A DNA stretch of 64,000 nucleotides from an uncultured Pseudodesulfovibrio sp. (GCF_963677845.1 NZ_OY782498.1:630001-694000); one strand, 5' to 3'. Shown: positions 1-9,882, counted from the stretch's first letter. Translations and numbers: made by a program. Notes: generated from the letters alone by a model not told the origin.

Positions 1-526
<526 letters not shown>

Positions 527-555
527 ACAGTTTTTGTGGCAGGATTGAATCCACC

Positions 556-797
556 CTGCCGCTTAAAACTTTTTGGGGCGTGTTCGCGCAAGTGGTGCGC
601 ACGGGAGAATACGCCTTGTGAAGTCCGGGAGAAATCATAGGAGTAGAAGGACGAATCCATCCGTTCTGTTCCGCCGGTTTCTCCCGGGCAGTCGCAATTC
701 GGCCCTACAGGGCGTGACCCTCGATATTTTGTTCCGCTTATTCTGTTCTGCCATGTCAGGATAAAGCGGCAGAGTCTCCCTTCTATTGCTTTTTTTT
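556..797 (+). ncRNA. Candidate structured RNA between guaB and guaA
   Basis: The 367-base gap between guaB and guaA has no convincing ORF but is rich in pairing. CTGCCGCTT (556-564) is perfectly complementary to AAGCGGCAG (764-772), enclosing about 200 bases. Inside are a hairpin 577-585/607-615 with an inner GCGC/GCGC helix, a 10-bp helix CCGGGAGAAA (625-634)/TTTCTCCCGG (678-687) with a further internal stem, and a small GCCC/GGGC hairpin (702-713). A run of eight T follows at 790-797. A closing stem plus a long terminal hairpin is reminiscent of 6S RNA, but I cannot assign a family. It could also be a guaA leader. The structure was found by eye, without energy calculation. Confidence 0.42.
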
Positions 798-893
798 CAA
801 AGCGTACAAGTGCGTTATTGAGATTGAGGGCAAAATCGGAGGGAAGGCATCTTCTACTTTTCATTTTTGGCATAGTGAATTAGAGAGACATAC

Positions 894-2438
894 ATGCACG
901 AAAACAGAGTACTCATCCTTGATTTTGGCAGCCAGTTCACCCAGCTTATTGCGCGGCGCGTCCGCGAGGCCGGGGTGTACTCCGAGATTCATCCCTGTAA
1001 TGTAGATCCTGAACGGGTCAAGGCATTCAAACCGTCCGCACTTATCCTGTCGGGCGGCCCGTCCAGTGTTTTGGAAGGTGGATGCCCTGATTTGAATATG
1101 GAATACATGGAGATGGGCATCCCGGTGCTTGGCATTTGCTACGGCATGCAGCTTTTGTCCCATAACCTTGGCGGAAAGGTCGTATCTTCCACTGACCGCG
1201 AATACGGTCGGGCACAGTTTACCGCATTGAATGACTGCATTCTCTTCGACGGCGTTGAAGAGAAAGAAGACCTAACGGTCTGGATGTCACACGGTGACCG
1301 CGTCGAATCCATCCCTGAGGGCTTTTTGCCCATGGGTAAGACTGACTCCATCGAGTTTGCTGCAATGGGCAACGTGGAAAAGAAGATTTACGCATTGCAG
1401 TTCCACCCGGAAGTAGCTCATACCACCGACGGTGGAACCATTATCCAGAACTTCCTGTTCAAGGTTGCTGGTCTGGAAGCATCATGGTCCATGGCCGGTT
1501 TTGTTGAAAATACCATTGAAGATTTGAAAAAACAGGTCGGTGACGCGAAAGTCGTTCTCGGTCTGTCCGGTGGAATTGATTCAACGGTGGCCGCAGTCAT
1601 GCTGCACAGGGCCATCGGCAAGAATTTGCATTGCATTTTTGTGGATAACGGTCTGCTTCGCATGGGCGAAAAAGAAGAAGTCATCGGTTTCCTGGCCGAG
1701 CATTTCGACTTGAACGTCAAATTGGTGGATGCAGCTGATGAATTCCTGTCCGACCTGAAGGGCGTGGAAGATCCCGAGAAGAAACGCAAACTCATTGGTT
1801 ACAAGTTTATTGAAGTTTTTGACCGTGAAGCCAAGGCCATTGATGGCGTGAAATTCTTGGGACAGGGCACGCTGTACCCGGATGTCATCGAGTCCGAATC
1901 CTTCAAAGGCCCTTCGGCGGTCATCAAATCCCACCACAATGTGGGCGGCTTGCCGGAAAAAATGAATTTGAAACTGGTAGAACCACTTCGTGAGTTGTTC
2001 AAGGATGAAGTCCGTCGCGCAGCATATGAACTTGGTTTGCCGGAACACATCATTTGGCGTCAGCCGTTCCCCGGTCCGGGGCTGTCCATTCGCATCATCG
2101 GTGAAGTGACTGAAGAGCGTTTGGAGATTTTGCGTCTGGCTGATCGGATCGTGCAAAACGAAATGGTCTCGTCCGATTGGTACCGTAAAGTCTGGCAGGG
2201 ATTTGCCGTGTTGCTTCCCCTGAAAACCGTTGGTGTCATGGGCGATGACCGTACTTATGAAAATGTTATTGCCTTGCGCATAGTGGATTCTCTTGACGCC
2301 ATGACCGCAGATTGGTCCAGACTGCCATCCGATGTTTTGGCACGTATGTCCAACCGGATCATCAACGAAGTTAAAGGCGTTAATCGTGTGGTTCTGGACA
2401 TCTCGTCCAAGCCACCGTCCACCATTGAATGGGAATAA
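894..2438 (+). CDS. guaA: GMP synthase (glutamine-hydrolysing)
   Basis: Converts XMP, glutamine and ATP to GMP in the cytoplasm. The 514-residue length is typical. The N-terminal class I amidotransferase domain starts [17 protein letters not shown], has the nucleophile in GICYGMQL and the HPE triad element near residue 175. The ATP-pyrophosphatase domain follows with the PP-loop GLSGGIDST near residue 223. The C-terminal dimerisation domain ends in the characteristic [12 protein letters not shown]. The ATG at 894 gives the canonical start of the family. It follows guaB on the same strand. A perfect 15-bp hairpin lies 12 bases after its stop. Confidence 0.98.
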   Translation: MHENRVLILDFGSQFTQLIARRVREAGVYSEIHPCNVDPERVKAFKPSALILSGGPSSVLEGGCPDLNMEYMEMGIPVLGICYGMQLLSHNLGGKVVSSTDREYGRAQFTALNDCILFDGVEEKEDLTVWMSHGDRVESIPEGFLPMGKTDSIEFAAMGNVEKKIYALQFHPEVAHTTDGGTIIQNFLFKVAGLEASWSMAGFVENTIEDLKKQVGDAKVVLGLSGGIDSTVAAVMLHRAIGKNLHCIFVDNGLLRMGEKEEVIGFLAEHFDLNVKLVDAADEFLSDLKGVEDPEKKRKLIGYKFIEVFDREAKAIDGVKFLGQGTLYPDVIESESFKGPSAVIKSHHNVGGLPEKMNLKLVEPLRELFKDEVRRAAYELGLPEHIIWRQPFPGPGLSIRIIGEVTEERLEILRLADRIVQNEMVSSDWYRKVWQGFAVLLPLKTVGVMGDDRTYENVIALRIVDSLDAMTADWSRLPSDVLARMSNRIINEVKGVNRVVLDISSKPPSTIEWE

Positions 2439-2450
2439 TTGAGATTGATT

Positions 2451-2484
2451 CATGAAATAGCCACAGCTTTGTGGCTATTTCATG
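2451..2484 (+). terminator. Hairpin after guaA
   Basis: CATGAAATAGCCACA and its exact reverse complement are separated by GCTT, giving a 15-bp perfect stem just after the guaA stop. No T-run follows on the plus strand, so it may terminate weakly or protect the mRNA 3' end. Confidence 0.5.
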
Positions 2485-2635
2485 TTGACAATATTTGAAG
2501 AATTGATGTTGATTCCATAAGTTCGAGGACGGCAGCGTGTGTCTGCCGGGACAATCCGAGGCCGTTGTCGTATTCGGCCAAGCGATATTCGGCATGCTCC
2601 GTTTCGCGTAAGAGTTCAGAATCAAGGAAAGATAC

Positions 2636-2980
2636 ATGTTTGGAATAGGCGGACCTGAATTACTGATTATCTGCTTGGTGGCACTTGTTGTCATCGGCCC
2701 TAAGAAATTGCCTGAAATGCTTCGCTCTTTGGGCAAGGGAGTGGCCGAATTCAAACGAGTTGGCAATGACGTCAAGTCCACGCTGGACGATGAAGTCAAC
2801 AAAGCTGAAGCTGAATCGCGCAAGCGTGAAGTGGACGAAGAGTTGGCTCGTCGTAAGGCTGAAAAGGCCAAGTTGGAGGCTGAAACTGCCAAAGCTGAAG
2901 CCGAGACCGCCAAGGCCGAGCTGGAAAAAGCGCAAGTTGAAGCCTCTGCTCCTGAATCCTCTGACGACACAAAGGCTTAG
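2636..2980 (+). CDS. tatB: Sec-independent translocase subunit TatB
   Basis: A 114-residue inner-membrane component of the twin-arginine translocase, which exports folded proteins. One N-terminal membrane helix (about residues 5-21) is followed by the hinge [15 protein letters not shown] and an amphipathic helix. The tail from about residue 50 to 105 is a charged Ala/Glu/Lys coiled coil with repeats of the type [11 protein letters not shown]. The Glu near residue 8 and the tail length favour TatB over TatA. An AAGGAAAG ribosome site precedes the ATG. tatC begins seven bases after its stop, so they are co-transcribed. TatA is not in the window. TatA/TatB assignments by sequence alone are sometimes interchanged. 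Confidence 0.88.
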   Translation: MFGIGGPELLIICLVALVVIGPKKLPEMLRSLGKGVAEFKRVGNDVKSTLDDEVNKAEAESRKREVDEELARRKAEKAKLEAETAKAEAETAKAELEKAQVEASAPESSDDTKA

Positions 2981-2986
2981 ATTCAC

Positions 2987-4219
2987 ATGAGTTCCGAGAA
3001 AGACGATGTGAAAGCCCCCGTTAACGGGGAGTCTGAGGCCGAGTCTCTGACTGATTCCAATGACGATCCTTCTCTTGAAGAGGACGACGCTGCCGTTGTT
3101 ACCGATGAAGAGTTGGAACAGGCAGGGGAACAGTTGGGTGAAGCTGTGAGTGATAGCGGTGATGCTGAAACATCCTCGGATGAGAGTGGGGCTGAATCCG
3201 ATGAATCAGAATCCGACGAATCCGATGAATCCGACGATGAAGAGAAAGAGGAAGAGCCCGGGCAGATGTCCCTGTTGGATCATCTGGGTGAATTACGTGT
3301 TCGTCTGACCCGCGCTTTTATCGCCATCGCAATTGGTATGGTGGCTTGTTACAGTTTTGCTGAGCAGATGTTTGACATCCTCATGAAGCCGATGATCAAG
3401 GTCTTTCATGATCAGGCCGCGGCCAACCCTGTACTGACACCGGAATTTTTTCAGGATTTTGGTCGAGCCTTAACCCAGGTTCTTGCTGATAAAGGGTTTG
3501 CTCATTCTGACCAGATGCAATTGTTCATGGATTCTTTGCAGCAGGCATTGCTACAGGTAACTCAGCAAGGACATTTTCAGTATACCTACCCTGCTGAGGC
3601 TTTCTTTTCTCATATCAAGATTTCTATCGTGGCTGGTCTCTTTTTGGTCAGTCCGTATGTTTTTGCCCAAATATGGGGTTTTATCGCACCAGGCTTGTAC
3701 TCTCATGAACGCAAGTGGATGATACCCATGGCCGTTATTTCGGCACTTTTCTTTACTGCGGGTGGATTGTTTGGCTATTTTGTAGTTTTCCCGTTTGGGT
3801 TTGAATTTTTTGCTGGATTTTCAACCGAGGGAATTCAATTTACTCCCAAGCTGAATGAATATTTGAGTTTCTGTTTGAAACTTCTTTTTGCGTTTGGTTT
3901 TGTATTTGAATTACCACTCTTTATTTTCTTCTTGGCCCGTATGGGGATGGTCTCTTCGGCAGGACTGCGCAAAAAACGTAAGTACGCTATTTTAATAGGT
4001 TTTGTCCTGGCTGCAGTCCTTACGCCGCCTGATCCTTTCACCCAGTGCCTCATGGCTGGGCCGTTGATCATCTTGTATGAGCTCGGCATTTGGGTTGCGT
4101 ATTTCTTTGGTAAGAAGGAAAAGCGGCATCTCAAGAAGCAGGCTGAAGCCGAAGCTGCTGCTCAAGCCGAATTGGACGAGGCCGCAGCCGGAGCCGATGA
4201 GGAAACCGAAAAAGCATAG
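2987..4219 (+). CDS. tatC: Sec-independent translocase TatC with acidic N-terminal extension
   Basis: Core receptor subunit of the Tat translocase, recognising twin-arginine signal peptides. The family core begins only near residue 94 (MSLLDHLGELRVRL) and continues with six predicted membrane helices, including the PYVFAQIWGFIAPGLY and LTPPDPFTQ regions. At 410 residues it is far longer than the usual 240-260. Residues 1-93 form an Asp/Glu/Ser-rich extension with DESDESD repeats. The first periplasmic loop (about 133-200) carries an extra segment of about 50 residues. The C-terminus is an Ala/Glu-rich tail. The start is supported by close coupling to tatB. A downstream ATG at core position 94 could be an alternative start but has no obvious ribosome site. 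Confidence 0.95.
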   Translation: MSSEKDDVKAPVNGESEAESLTDSNDDPSLEEDDAAVVTDEELEQAGEQLGEAVSDSGDAETSSDESGAESDESESDESDESDDEEKEEEPGQMSLLDHLGELRVRLTRAFIAIAIGMVACYSFAEQMFDILMKPMIKVFHDQAAANPVLTPEFFQDFGRALTQVLADKGFAHSDQMQLFMDSLQQALLQVTQQGHFQYTYPAEAFFSHIKISIVAGLFLVSPYVFAQIWGFIAPGLYSHERKWMIPMAVISALFFTAGGLFGYFVVFPFGFEFFAGFSTEGIQFTPKLNEYLSFCLKLLFAFGFVFELPLFIFFLARMGMVSSAGLRKKRKYAILIGFVLAAVLTPPDPFTQCLMAGPLIILYELGIWVAYFFGKKEKRHLKKQAEAEAAAQAELDEAAAGADEETEKA

Positions 4220-4230
4220 TGAAACATGAT

Positions 4231-4262
4231 CGGGCAGGGGAGACTCTGCCCGGTTTATTTTT
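4231..4262 (+). terminator. Intrinsic terminator after tatC
   Basis: CGGGCAG (4231-4237) pairs with CTGCCCG (4246-4252) and is followed by GTTTATTTTT. It lies 11 bases after the tatC stop and separates the tat genes from the his cluster. Confidence 0.72.
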
Positions 4263-4325
4263 CTAGAGTTTTCCTATACAGTCCGTGCTGACGCAGAGTA
4301 TTTCATTGCACAAGGAGTAATGGTC

Positions 4326-4913
4326 ATGGGCAAACGCCAGGCCACGGTGGTTCGCGCCACCAAGGAAACGGACATCACGCTGACATTGACCCTGGACGGC
4401 GAGGGAGTCGTGAATGTGGACACCGGCATCGGTTTTGCCGACCACATGCTGACCCTGTGCGCGTTCTGGGCAAAGTTTGATCTGGACCTGACATGCAAAG
4501 GCGATCTTGAGATTGACAGTCATCACAGCCTTGAGGATATCGGGTTGTGTTTGGGTCAGGCTTTCGCCGAAGCATTGGGTGATAAAAAAGGTATCAACCG
4601 TGTCGCTTCGGCAAAGGTCCCCATGGATGAAGCCTTGGCTGAGGTGGTCATTGACCTCTCTGGTCGGCCGTACATCGTGTATGATGATGCGCTGTTGCCT
4701 GATATCATTGCCGGAGACGAAAAAGACGTCTGGCGTGAATTCCTGAAATCCTTCGCATTCAAGGCAGGCATGAACCTGCATGTTAAATACGAATATGGCC
4801 AGAATGGTCACCATCTTCTGGAAGCTGCTTTCAAGGCCATGGGACTTGCCCTGGCTCAGGGAGTTGCCGTCGGTCGTACCGGCATTTCCAGCACTAAAGG
4901 GAGTCTCGACTGA
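4326..4913 (+). CDS. hisB: Imidazoleglycerol-phosphate dehydratase
   Basis: Catalyses dehydration of imidazole-glycerol phosphate to imidazole-acetol phosphate in histidine synthesis. The 195 residues match the monofunctional enzyme, without the phosphatase domain of enteric HisB. The two manganese-binding His-rich motifs are present: DSHHSLED near residues 64-71 and [12 protein letters not shown] in the C-terminal half, as is [11 protein letters not shown]. The ATG at 4326 sits eight bases after AAGGAG. The in-frame ATG at 4320 is only two bases from it and is rejected. The stop overlaps the next start as TGATG, so the downstream lipoprotein gene is translationally coupled. Confidence 0.96.
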   Translation: MGKRQATVVRATKETDITLTLTLDGEGVVNVDTGIGFADHMLTLCAFWAKFDLDLTCKGDLEIDSHHSLEDIGLCLGQAFAEALGDKKGINRVASAKVPMDEALAEVVIDLSGRPYIVYDDALLPDIIAGDEKDVWREFLKSFAFKAGMNLHVKYEYGQNGHHLLEAAFKAMGLALAQGVAVGRTGISSTKGSLD

Positions 4914-5563
4914 TGAAACGCATCGCACTATCTTTTGGATTGGTCGTTGTCTGTCTGAGCCTGCTGGTTTTGGCCGGTTGTGGCACTAAGCGGACAGCCG
5001 CAGTGCCTCGTCCTGAAGGAAAGTTGGCAGTAGCCGGTTTTACCAACCCTGTTTATAACTGGGAACTTTTGGCTGGATACCTTGATGAAGAGGGGAACCC
5101 TGCTCCTGACGGTACTTTGGAAACGTTGAACATGATTCTTGCCGATACATTGAACAAGCATCAGGTCTTTGATTATCTTACTCCCGCTGCGGTGAAGCAG
5201 TGTGAGGACGTGGTGGTTTTCGAAGATTCCGGTCTGCCCAAGTTGTCCGCATGGAAATACTGGCTCGGCGTTGGCAAGTGCATTCAGGCTGATTTCCTGC
5301 TTGTGCCTCAATTGACCACATGGGTTGAACGTGACGGCAGTTCTGCTGGCGTGAAACGTCCTGCCACTGTGGCTATCGATTTTTATCTGATCGACGTCCA
5401 ACAGGAGCGCATGATTCGTTCCCGGTACGAAGAAACTCAGGAAGCTCTTTTGGATAACCTGTTTTCCGCAGGTAAATTCGCTGATCGTGGTGGCAAGTGG
5501 GTGACCGCAACCCGGCTCGCTTCGGATGGCATAGAAGAAAAACTCATGGAACTCGGATTATGA
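4913..5563 (+). CDS. Predicted lipoprotein encoded between hisB and hisA
   Basis: A 216-residue protein with an N-terminal export signal and lipobox LAGC (Cys 23), so probably anchored in the periplasm or outer membrane. The mature part starts with a Lys/Arg/Thr linker and then a compact domain with [15 protein letters not shown], a mid region [21 protein letters not shown], and the phrase [19 protein letters not shown]. This pattern resembles outer-membrane accessory lipoproteins that contain the phrase about parameters and states, but I do not recognise a named family. It overlaps hisB by one base and hisA by four (ATGA), placing it firmly in the his transcript although nothing in it suggests histidine synthesis. 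Confidence 0.85.
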   Translation: MKRIALSFGLVVVCLSLLVLAGCGTKRTAAVPRPEGKLAVAGFTNPVYNWELLAGYLDEEGNPAPDGTLETLNMILADTLNKHQVFDYLTPAAVKQCEDVVVFEDSGLPKLSAWKYWLGVGKCIQADFLLVPQLTTWVERDGSSAGVKRPATVAIDFYLIDVQQERMIRSRYEETQEALLDNLFSAGKFADRGGKWVTATRLASDGIEEKLMELGL

Positions 5564-6288
5564 TTCTTTTTCCCGCAGTTGATATAAAAAACGGTGAGTG
5601 TGTCCGTCTTGCACAGGGCAAGGAGGATCAGGTCACTGTCTTCGGGACTGATCCCGTTGCACAGGCCCGATACTGGGCTGAAATTGGTGCCCGTTTCCTG
5701 CATGTTGTAGACCTTGACGGTGCCTTTTCCGGTGTCCCCAAGAATTTTGAGCTGATAAAATCTATTTGTTCAGCTATCGATATCCCCGTGCAGCTTGGCG
5801 GTGGTATTCGTGATATAGCGACAGCCAAGAAGTACATTGAGGCCGGAGTACATCGGTTGATAATTGGTACTATGGCCCTTGAAGACCCTGATTTGTTTTC
5901 TGATCTGTGCAAGGCTTTGCCCGGACGTATCGGCGTCTCTTTGGATGCGGTCGGTGGAGAACTTAAGACAAAAGGGTGGGTCGAGGATGCCGGATTGACC
6001 ATTGATGATGTCCTGCCCCGGTTGGAAGCTGACGGTATCCGTTTTATCGTTTACACGGACATCGCCCGAGATGGCATGCAGACAGGCGTTAATCTCGAAG
6101 GATTGGCGTCCCTGTGTTGCAAGACGTCGATACCTGTCATAGCAGCCGGTGGTGTTCATACGTTGGATGATATCAAGAATCTTTACCCCCTGTGCAGGAA
6201 AGGGCTTGAGGGTGCTATTTCAGGACGAGCCATTTATGTAGGCACTCTAGATGTCAAAGAAGCCCACGCCTGGATTGACGAGCAGTAG
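5560..6288 (+). CDS. hisA: ProFAR isomerase
   Basis: 1-(5-phosphoribosyl)-5-[(5-phosphoribosylamino)methylideneamino] imidazole-4-carboxamide isomerase of histidine synthesis, a TIM barrel of 242 residues. Family landmarks are the opening [14 protein letters not shown] with the catalytic Asp at residue 8, GGGIRD in the first phosphate site, [19 protein letters not shown] with the second Asp, and [10 protein letters not shown]. The reading frame is open upstream to 5497, but ATG 5560 is chosen because it overlaps the previous stop as ATGA and starts the conserved barrel at once. A multi-hairpin non-coding block and a terminator follow. Confidence 0.96.
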   Translation: MILFPAVDIKNGECVRLAQGKEDQVTVFGTDPVAQARYWAEIGARFLHVVDLDGAFSGVPKNFELIKSICSAIDIPVQLGGGIRDIATAKKYIEAGVHRLIIGTMALEDPDLFSDLCKALPGRIGVSLDAVGGELKTKGWVEDAGLTIDDVLPRLEADGIRFIVYTDIARDGMQTGVNLEGLASLCCKTSIPVIAAGGVHTLDDIKNLYPLCRKGLEGAISGRAIYVGTLDVKEAHAWIDEQ

Positions 6289-6294
6289 GAGAGA

Positions 6295-6545
6295 GGATGC
6301 CGCTTTGCGGCGATGTCGAATGATTTTGTCTCCGACGGCTTAAGGCCGAGGGCCTTAAGAATCCCATGTCGCCTTCGGCGAAGTTGATTCAATTTTATAG
6401 ATAATAAAAATCCCCGGAAACAAATGTTTCCGGGGATTTTTCATTTTAATTTTCGCCGAAAGCGACAGAGGGACTCCAAAGGGGGGGGGTGCCCCTTTGG
6501 CCGTCGGAGACGAAATCACCTGTCAATTCCGCCAACGGCGGTGTC
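6295..6545. repeat. Multi-hairpin intergenic block between hisA and mscS
   Basis: The gap between the convergent genes holds nested palindromes. TGATTTTGTCTCCGACGGC (6321-6339) recurs inverted, with one mismatch, at 6500-6518. CTTAAGGCC/GGCCTTAAG (6339-6359, 3-base loop) and CCAAAGGGG/CCCCTTTGG (about 6476-6500, around a run of G) are perfect hairpins. GCCTTCGGCG-type boxes at its edges also occur beside the repeats near 39.5 and 56.8 kb. No ORF is supported. Confidence 0.6.
6406..6441. terminator. Bidirectional intrinsic terminator between hisA and mscS
   Basis: AAAAATCCCCGGAAAC and GTTTCCGGGGATTTTT form a symmetric stem with T-runs on both strands, ideal for ending both the hisA transcript and the leftward mscS transcript. 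Confidence 0.85.
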
Positions 6546-6555
6546 TTTATCCTTT

Positions 6556-7386
6556 CTAATTCTTATCAACAGTATACATGTAAACATCCTGTTGCGGATA
6601 AGGAATGGAAATGCCTTCCTGATCGAACACAAGTTTTACCTTTTCGGTGATGGAGAAGTATACTCCCCAGTAGTCTTCAGTTTTGCACCAAGGACGTACA
6701 ATGAAGTTAACCGAAGAGTCGGCTAACTCGGAAACTTCTACCTGCGGGGTAGGGGTGGCGAGAACTCGTGGCTCGTCTGCCAGAATTTGTTTCAGAATCT
6801 TTTTTGCTTTGAGTAGGTCATCGTTGTAGCCGATGCCCATGACCAGATCGACTCGGCGCGTATCATTGGCTGTGACATTGGTGATGGTTCCGCCGAGCAC
6901 TGCGGAGTTGGGTACGGTGATAACCTTGTTATCAGGTGTGGTCAGTACTGTATTGAAGATGTTTACAGCCGTAACAGTACCGGATTCTCCACCGGCTGTG
7001 ACGTAATCACCTTTCTTGAAGAAATTCATCATGATCAGGATGACACCGGCTGCAAAGTTGGACAGGGAATCCTTGAGAGCAAGACCGACAGCCAAACCTG
7101 CGGCACCGAGGACAGCGAGGAAAGACGTTACGTTGATTCCAGCCTGTCCAAGCGCAGCGATGACCACGGCGGCGAGCAGGGCATAGTAGATAATGTTGCG
7201 CATGAATGAGCCAAGGGTTTCATCCATTTTTGCTTTGAGCATGACTTTGCGGGTCATGTCAGCAATAGAGCGGGCAATTATGCGCCCGATGACAAAAAGT
7301 ATCAGGGCAACGATGAGTTTTACGCCATACGTGGTGGCGTAATACATTGCTGTATCAAAAAGCATTTGGGGGTCGAATCTTTCCAT
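6556..7386 (-). CDS. mscS: Small-conductance mechanosensitive channel, MscS family
   Basis: A 276-residue inner-membrane channel that opens on hypo-osmotic stress. Three hydrophobic helices occupy about residues 15-120; the pore-lining helix is the Gly/Ala-rich stretch VLGAAGLAVGLALKDSLSNFAAG. The beta domain follows with KKGDYVTAGGESGTVTAV and VPNSAVLGGTITNV, then the alpha/beta C-terminal part. The frame is open further upstream, but ATG 7386 has GGAGG four bases before it, whereas the outer ATG has no ribosome site. It may share a transcript with the glycosyltransferase gene upstream (93-base gap). Confidence 0.93.
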   Translation of the reverse strand: MERFDPQMLFDTAMYYATTYGVKLIVALILFVIGRIIARSIADMTRKVMLKAKMDETLGSFMRNIIYYALLAAVVIAALGQAGINVTSFLAVLGAAGLAVGLALKDSLSNFAAGVILIMMNFFKKGDYVTAGGESGTVTAVNIFNTVLTTPDNKVITVPNSAVLGGTITNVTANDTRRVDLVMGIGYNDDLLKAKKILKQILADEPRVLATPTPQVEVSELADSSVNFIVRPWCKTEDYWGVYFSITEKVKLVFDQEGISIPYPQQDVYMYTVDKN

Positions 7387-7479
7387 GTTTCCTCCAGAGA
7401 AAAAAGTCACTAAGATTTGGTAGTCATTATCATAAAGATAGTCGGTTAGGAACTCCCTACTTGGTAAATGGGGAAAGTT

Positions 7480-8235
7480 TTATTCACCCCATTTTTCTTT
7501 TTCGTCCACCCGAATGTACTTTTGGAATGTGTAATAATACCCGGCAAGAGCGTTGCAGAACCCTGCAGCACCGTCGAGAAAACCGAGTTTCAGGAAATAG
7601 AGTTTGATGAAACGGACAGTAGCGTGAAGCAAAGCATTGAGCATGCCGCCGCGTTTCCCTTTTTCACGAAGAGCGATAGCCCCTTCTTCAGCATAGTAAT
7701 TGATTTTTTCCATGTGCTGCTGAAAGGATTCATAAGGATAATGCAGAATGTCGCCGGACAGTTTTATTGTCTCGCCACGTGGTTTAAAGTGATAATGGGC
7801 ACCTGAAGCCGACACTTCCATCTGTCCTGTACGAAAGACACGGAAAAGATAGTCGGGATACCAGCCGGAATGCTTCATGAATCGGTTGAAATAGAAAGAG
7901 CTTCGTGGAGTATAGTAGCCGGAAACATGCTCTTTTTTTGAGAGTTTTCTGATGATATTATCGCGTAGTTCGTCGGTGAGGTACTCATCTTGATCTAATG
8001 AGACAACCCAGGTGGTAGTGATTTCCGACAAGGCGAGTTTGAATTGAGCAACGGGGCCGGGCCAAGGGTTGACGATAACCCGAGCGCCACAAGCTTCCGC
8101 TATTTCTCGCGTGCGATCAGATGAGTCAGAATCAACAACGAGTAATTCATCACAAAAATCAAGCGACTTAAGGCATTTCTCAAGTAGCCGTTCACCATTA
8201 TATGTCAGGACCAATCCGGTCACGGTTTCGCGCAT
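7480..8235 (-). CDS. Family 2 glycosyltransferase, WaaE/KdtX-like
   Basis: Predicted cytoplasmic, membrane-associated GT-A glycosyltransferase of 251 residues. It begins VTGLVLTYNGERLLEKCLKSL, carries VVDSDSSDRT (nucleotide binding) and SLDQDEYL in place of the classical DxD, and ends with a hydrophobic and aromatic region (RFIKLYFLKLGFLDGAAGF). This arrangement is like the lipopolysaccharide-core beta-1,4-glucosyltransferases of the WaaE/KdtX group, so a role in LPS core decoration is likely; the acceptor cannot be read from sequence. The gene stands alone, far from the Kdo genes at 59-61 kb. Confidence 0.85.
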   Translation of the reverse strand: MRETVTGLVLTYNGERLLEKCLKSLDFCDELLVVDSDSSDRTREIAEACGARVIVNPWPGPVAQFKLALSEITTTWVVSLDQDEYLTDELRDNIIRKLSKKEHVSGYYTPRSSFYFNRFMKHSGWYPDYLFRVFRTGQMEVSASGAHYHFKPRGETIKLSGDILHYPYESFQQHMEKINYYAEEGAIALREKGKRGGMLNALLHATVRFIKLYFLKLGFLDGAAGFCNALAGYYYTFQKYIRVDEKEKWGE

Positions 8236-8330
8236 TGTATCTCCCTTGATTGCTCGCGAATCTTACTCATTTATTCCAAACGGGTCCAATGAAACATGAT
8301 TCTTGTTGTGTCTCTTACTTTGTTGTCCAA

Positions 8331-8366
8331 AAAAAACGCCCCTCTTCGTCGAAGAGGGGCGTTTTA
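8331..8366 (-). terminator. Intrinsic terminator after uracil permease
   Basis: AAAACGCCCCTCTTCG and CGAAGAGGGGCGTTTT form a strong GC stem with T-rich flanks on both sides. It lies 13 bases past the permease stop on the minus strand and may work in both directions. Confidence 0.85.
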
Positions 8367-8378
8367 TGCGTTTGAATA

Positions 8379-9749
8379 TTAGAGATCAGTATGGTGATCT
8401 GGAGCTGCGGGATCAATTTCGTCAGGCAGCGGAGCATCGCAGTCCTTACAGGGAAGGACGAGGTTCAGAATAACGCCAATGATACCGGCCAGACCGATGC
8501 CGCCGAGTTTGACGATGACGAGGTCGAAGCTCATCCCGCCGATACCGAACACGAGGATCATGGCCACGATGGCGAGATTACGCGGGAGCATCAGATCAGT
8601 TCCAGCACGGACTAATGTGTTGATGCCGATAACGGTGATGGCACCAAACAACAGAATCATGATGCCGCCCATGACGGGAACGGGAATGGTGCTGAGGAAA
8701 GCGCCGAGTTTGCCGACAAAGGCCAGCAGGATGGCGGTGATGGCTGCCCAAGTCATGATCGCGGGGTTGAAGGAGCGGGTCAGTGCGACTGCGCCGGAGA
8801 CCTCGGAGTAAGTAGTGTTCGGGGGGCCGCCCAGACAAGCTGCCAAGGAAGTTGCAACACCGTCACCGAGCAAGGTGTTTTGGATGCCGGGATCTTTAAC
8901 ATAGTCTTTGCCGGAGATGCCACCGATAGCGAGAACGTCACCAAAGTGTTCAATGGCCGGCGCAATAGCAACCGGGACAATGAACAGAATAGCTTCGAGA
9001 TTCCAGGTGGGGAATGTGAAATTGGGGATCGCCAAAACCGGTGCTTCCGCTATCTTCTGGAAGCTGACAAGCGCAGGGGCTGTCCAGTTCTGGAGAGTGC
9101 CTGGATCGAAAGCGGCTTGTTGAGCAGCAGTGAAGCCGGTAGCGTCCAAAATCAGGGATGTCACATAACCAACGGTGATGCCGAGCAGGATGGGAATGAG
9201 TTTGATCCAGCCTTTGCCGAGCAAAGATGCGAGGATTGTCGTCAGAAGAGCAGAGCCTGCAATGATCATGGCGGTGAGATTGGGCACAAGCCATGCGCCA
9301 CCATCGCCTGTACGTCCCATCGCCATATGAACGGCAACCGGAGCCAGGATCAGGCCGATAACCATGATGACCGGGCCGGTGACAATCGGGGGCAGTACGC
9401 GGCGCAGCATTTCGGACCCGTAAATACGGATCAGGAAGCTGAGTATCACGTAGAGCAGACCGGCACCGATCAGACCACACATAGTGGCGGGAATACCCCA
9501 AGTCTGTACGCCGTAGATGATGGGGGCGATGAAAGCAAAGGATGATGCCAGAAAAACAGGGACCTTGCCTTTGGTGATGACCTGGAAAACCAGAGTACCT
9601 GCGCCAGCAGTGAACAATGCCACGTTGGCGTCAAGGCCGGTCAACAGTGGTACCAGTACCAGTGCGCCGAACGCGACAAAAAGCATTTGCGCGCCGAGTA
9701 ACGCGTCTTTGGGTCTGAAATTATACTCGGTGGAATGAAAGTTACTCAT
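8379..9749 (-). CDS. uraA: Uracil-xanthine permease (NCS2 family)
   Basis: A 456-residue polytopic transporter, predicted 12-14 membrane segments, importing uracil or a related base by proton symport. Diagnostic NCS2 features are the [19 protein letters not shown] opening, [14 protein letters not shown] with the conserved Glu/His pair, and [16 protein letters not shown]. The reading frame is open to 9806, but ATG 9749 is preceded by AGGAGG and matches the family start. It lies downstream of upp on the same strand: upp traps imported uracil as UMP, so the pair forms a uracil salvage unit. A terminator hairpin lies between them, so read-through must be partial. Confidence 0.93.
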   Translation of the reverse strand: MSNFHSTEYNFRPKDALLGAQMLFVAFGALVLVPLLTGLDANVALFTAGAGTLVFQVITKGKVPVFLASSFAFIAPIIYGVQTWGIPATMCGLIGAGLLYVILSFLIRIYGSEMLRRVLPPIVTGPVIMVIGLILAPVAVHMAMGRTGDGGAWLVPNLTAMIIAGSALLTTILASLLGKGWIKLIPILLGITVGYVTSLILDATGFTAAQQAAFDPGTLQNWTAPALVSFQKIAEAPVLAIPNFTFPTWNLEAILFIVPVAIAPAIEHFGDVLAIGGISGKDYVKDPGIQNTLLGDGVATSLAACLGGPPNTTYSEVSGAVALTRSFNPAIMTWAAITAILLAFVGKLGAFLSTIPVPVMGGIMILLFGAITVIGINTLVRAGTDLMLPRNLAIVAMILVFGIGGMSFDLVIVKLGGIGLAGIIGVILNLVLPCKDCDAPLPDEIDPAAPDHHTDL

Positions 9750-9846
9750 AATGTGCCAACTCCTCCTCTCGGGCGTTATCGTGAAAGTTTTTCTTGTACT
9801 GTGCAAATTTCACGAAGCGCCATTAATGGTTGCCCCCCTAAAAACC

Positions 9847-9877
9847 CCAAAAAAAGACACGCTGTGAAGCGTGTCTT
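9847..9877 (-). terminator. Intrinsic terminator/attenuator between upp and uraA
   Basis: On the minus strand AAGACACGCT and AGCGTGTCTT enclose a four-base loop and are followed by seven T. It lies six bases after the upp stop and upstream of uraA, so it can set the upp:uraA transcript ratio. Confidence 0.82.
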
Positions 9878-9882
9878 CATAC

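Noticed and set aside
573..764. A 63-codon plus-strand frame in the guaB-guaA gap
   Set aside because: Arg/Ser-rich, no ribosome site, and coincides with the base-paired region.
1581..2453. A 290-codon minus-strand frame opposite guaA
   Set aside because: Shadow of guaA; no start context or motif.
2485..2490. TTGACA after the guaA hairpin as a tatB promoter
   Set aside because: No acceptable -10 box at 16-18 bases.
2482..2650. A minus-strand open stretch between guaA and tatB with protein-like sequence (EYDNGLGLSRQTHAAV)
   Set aside because: No ATG or GTG start and it runs into tatB; at most a gene remnant, not supportable as a feature.
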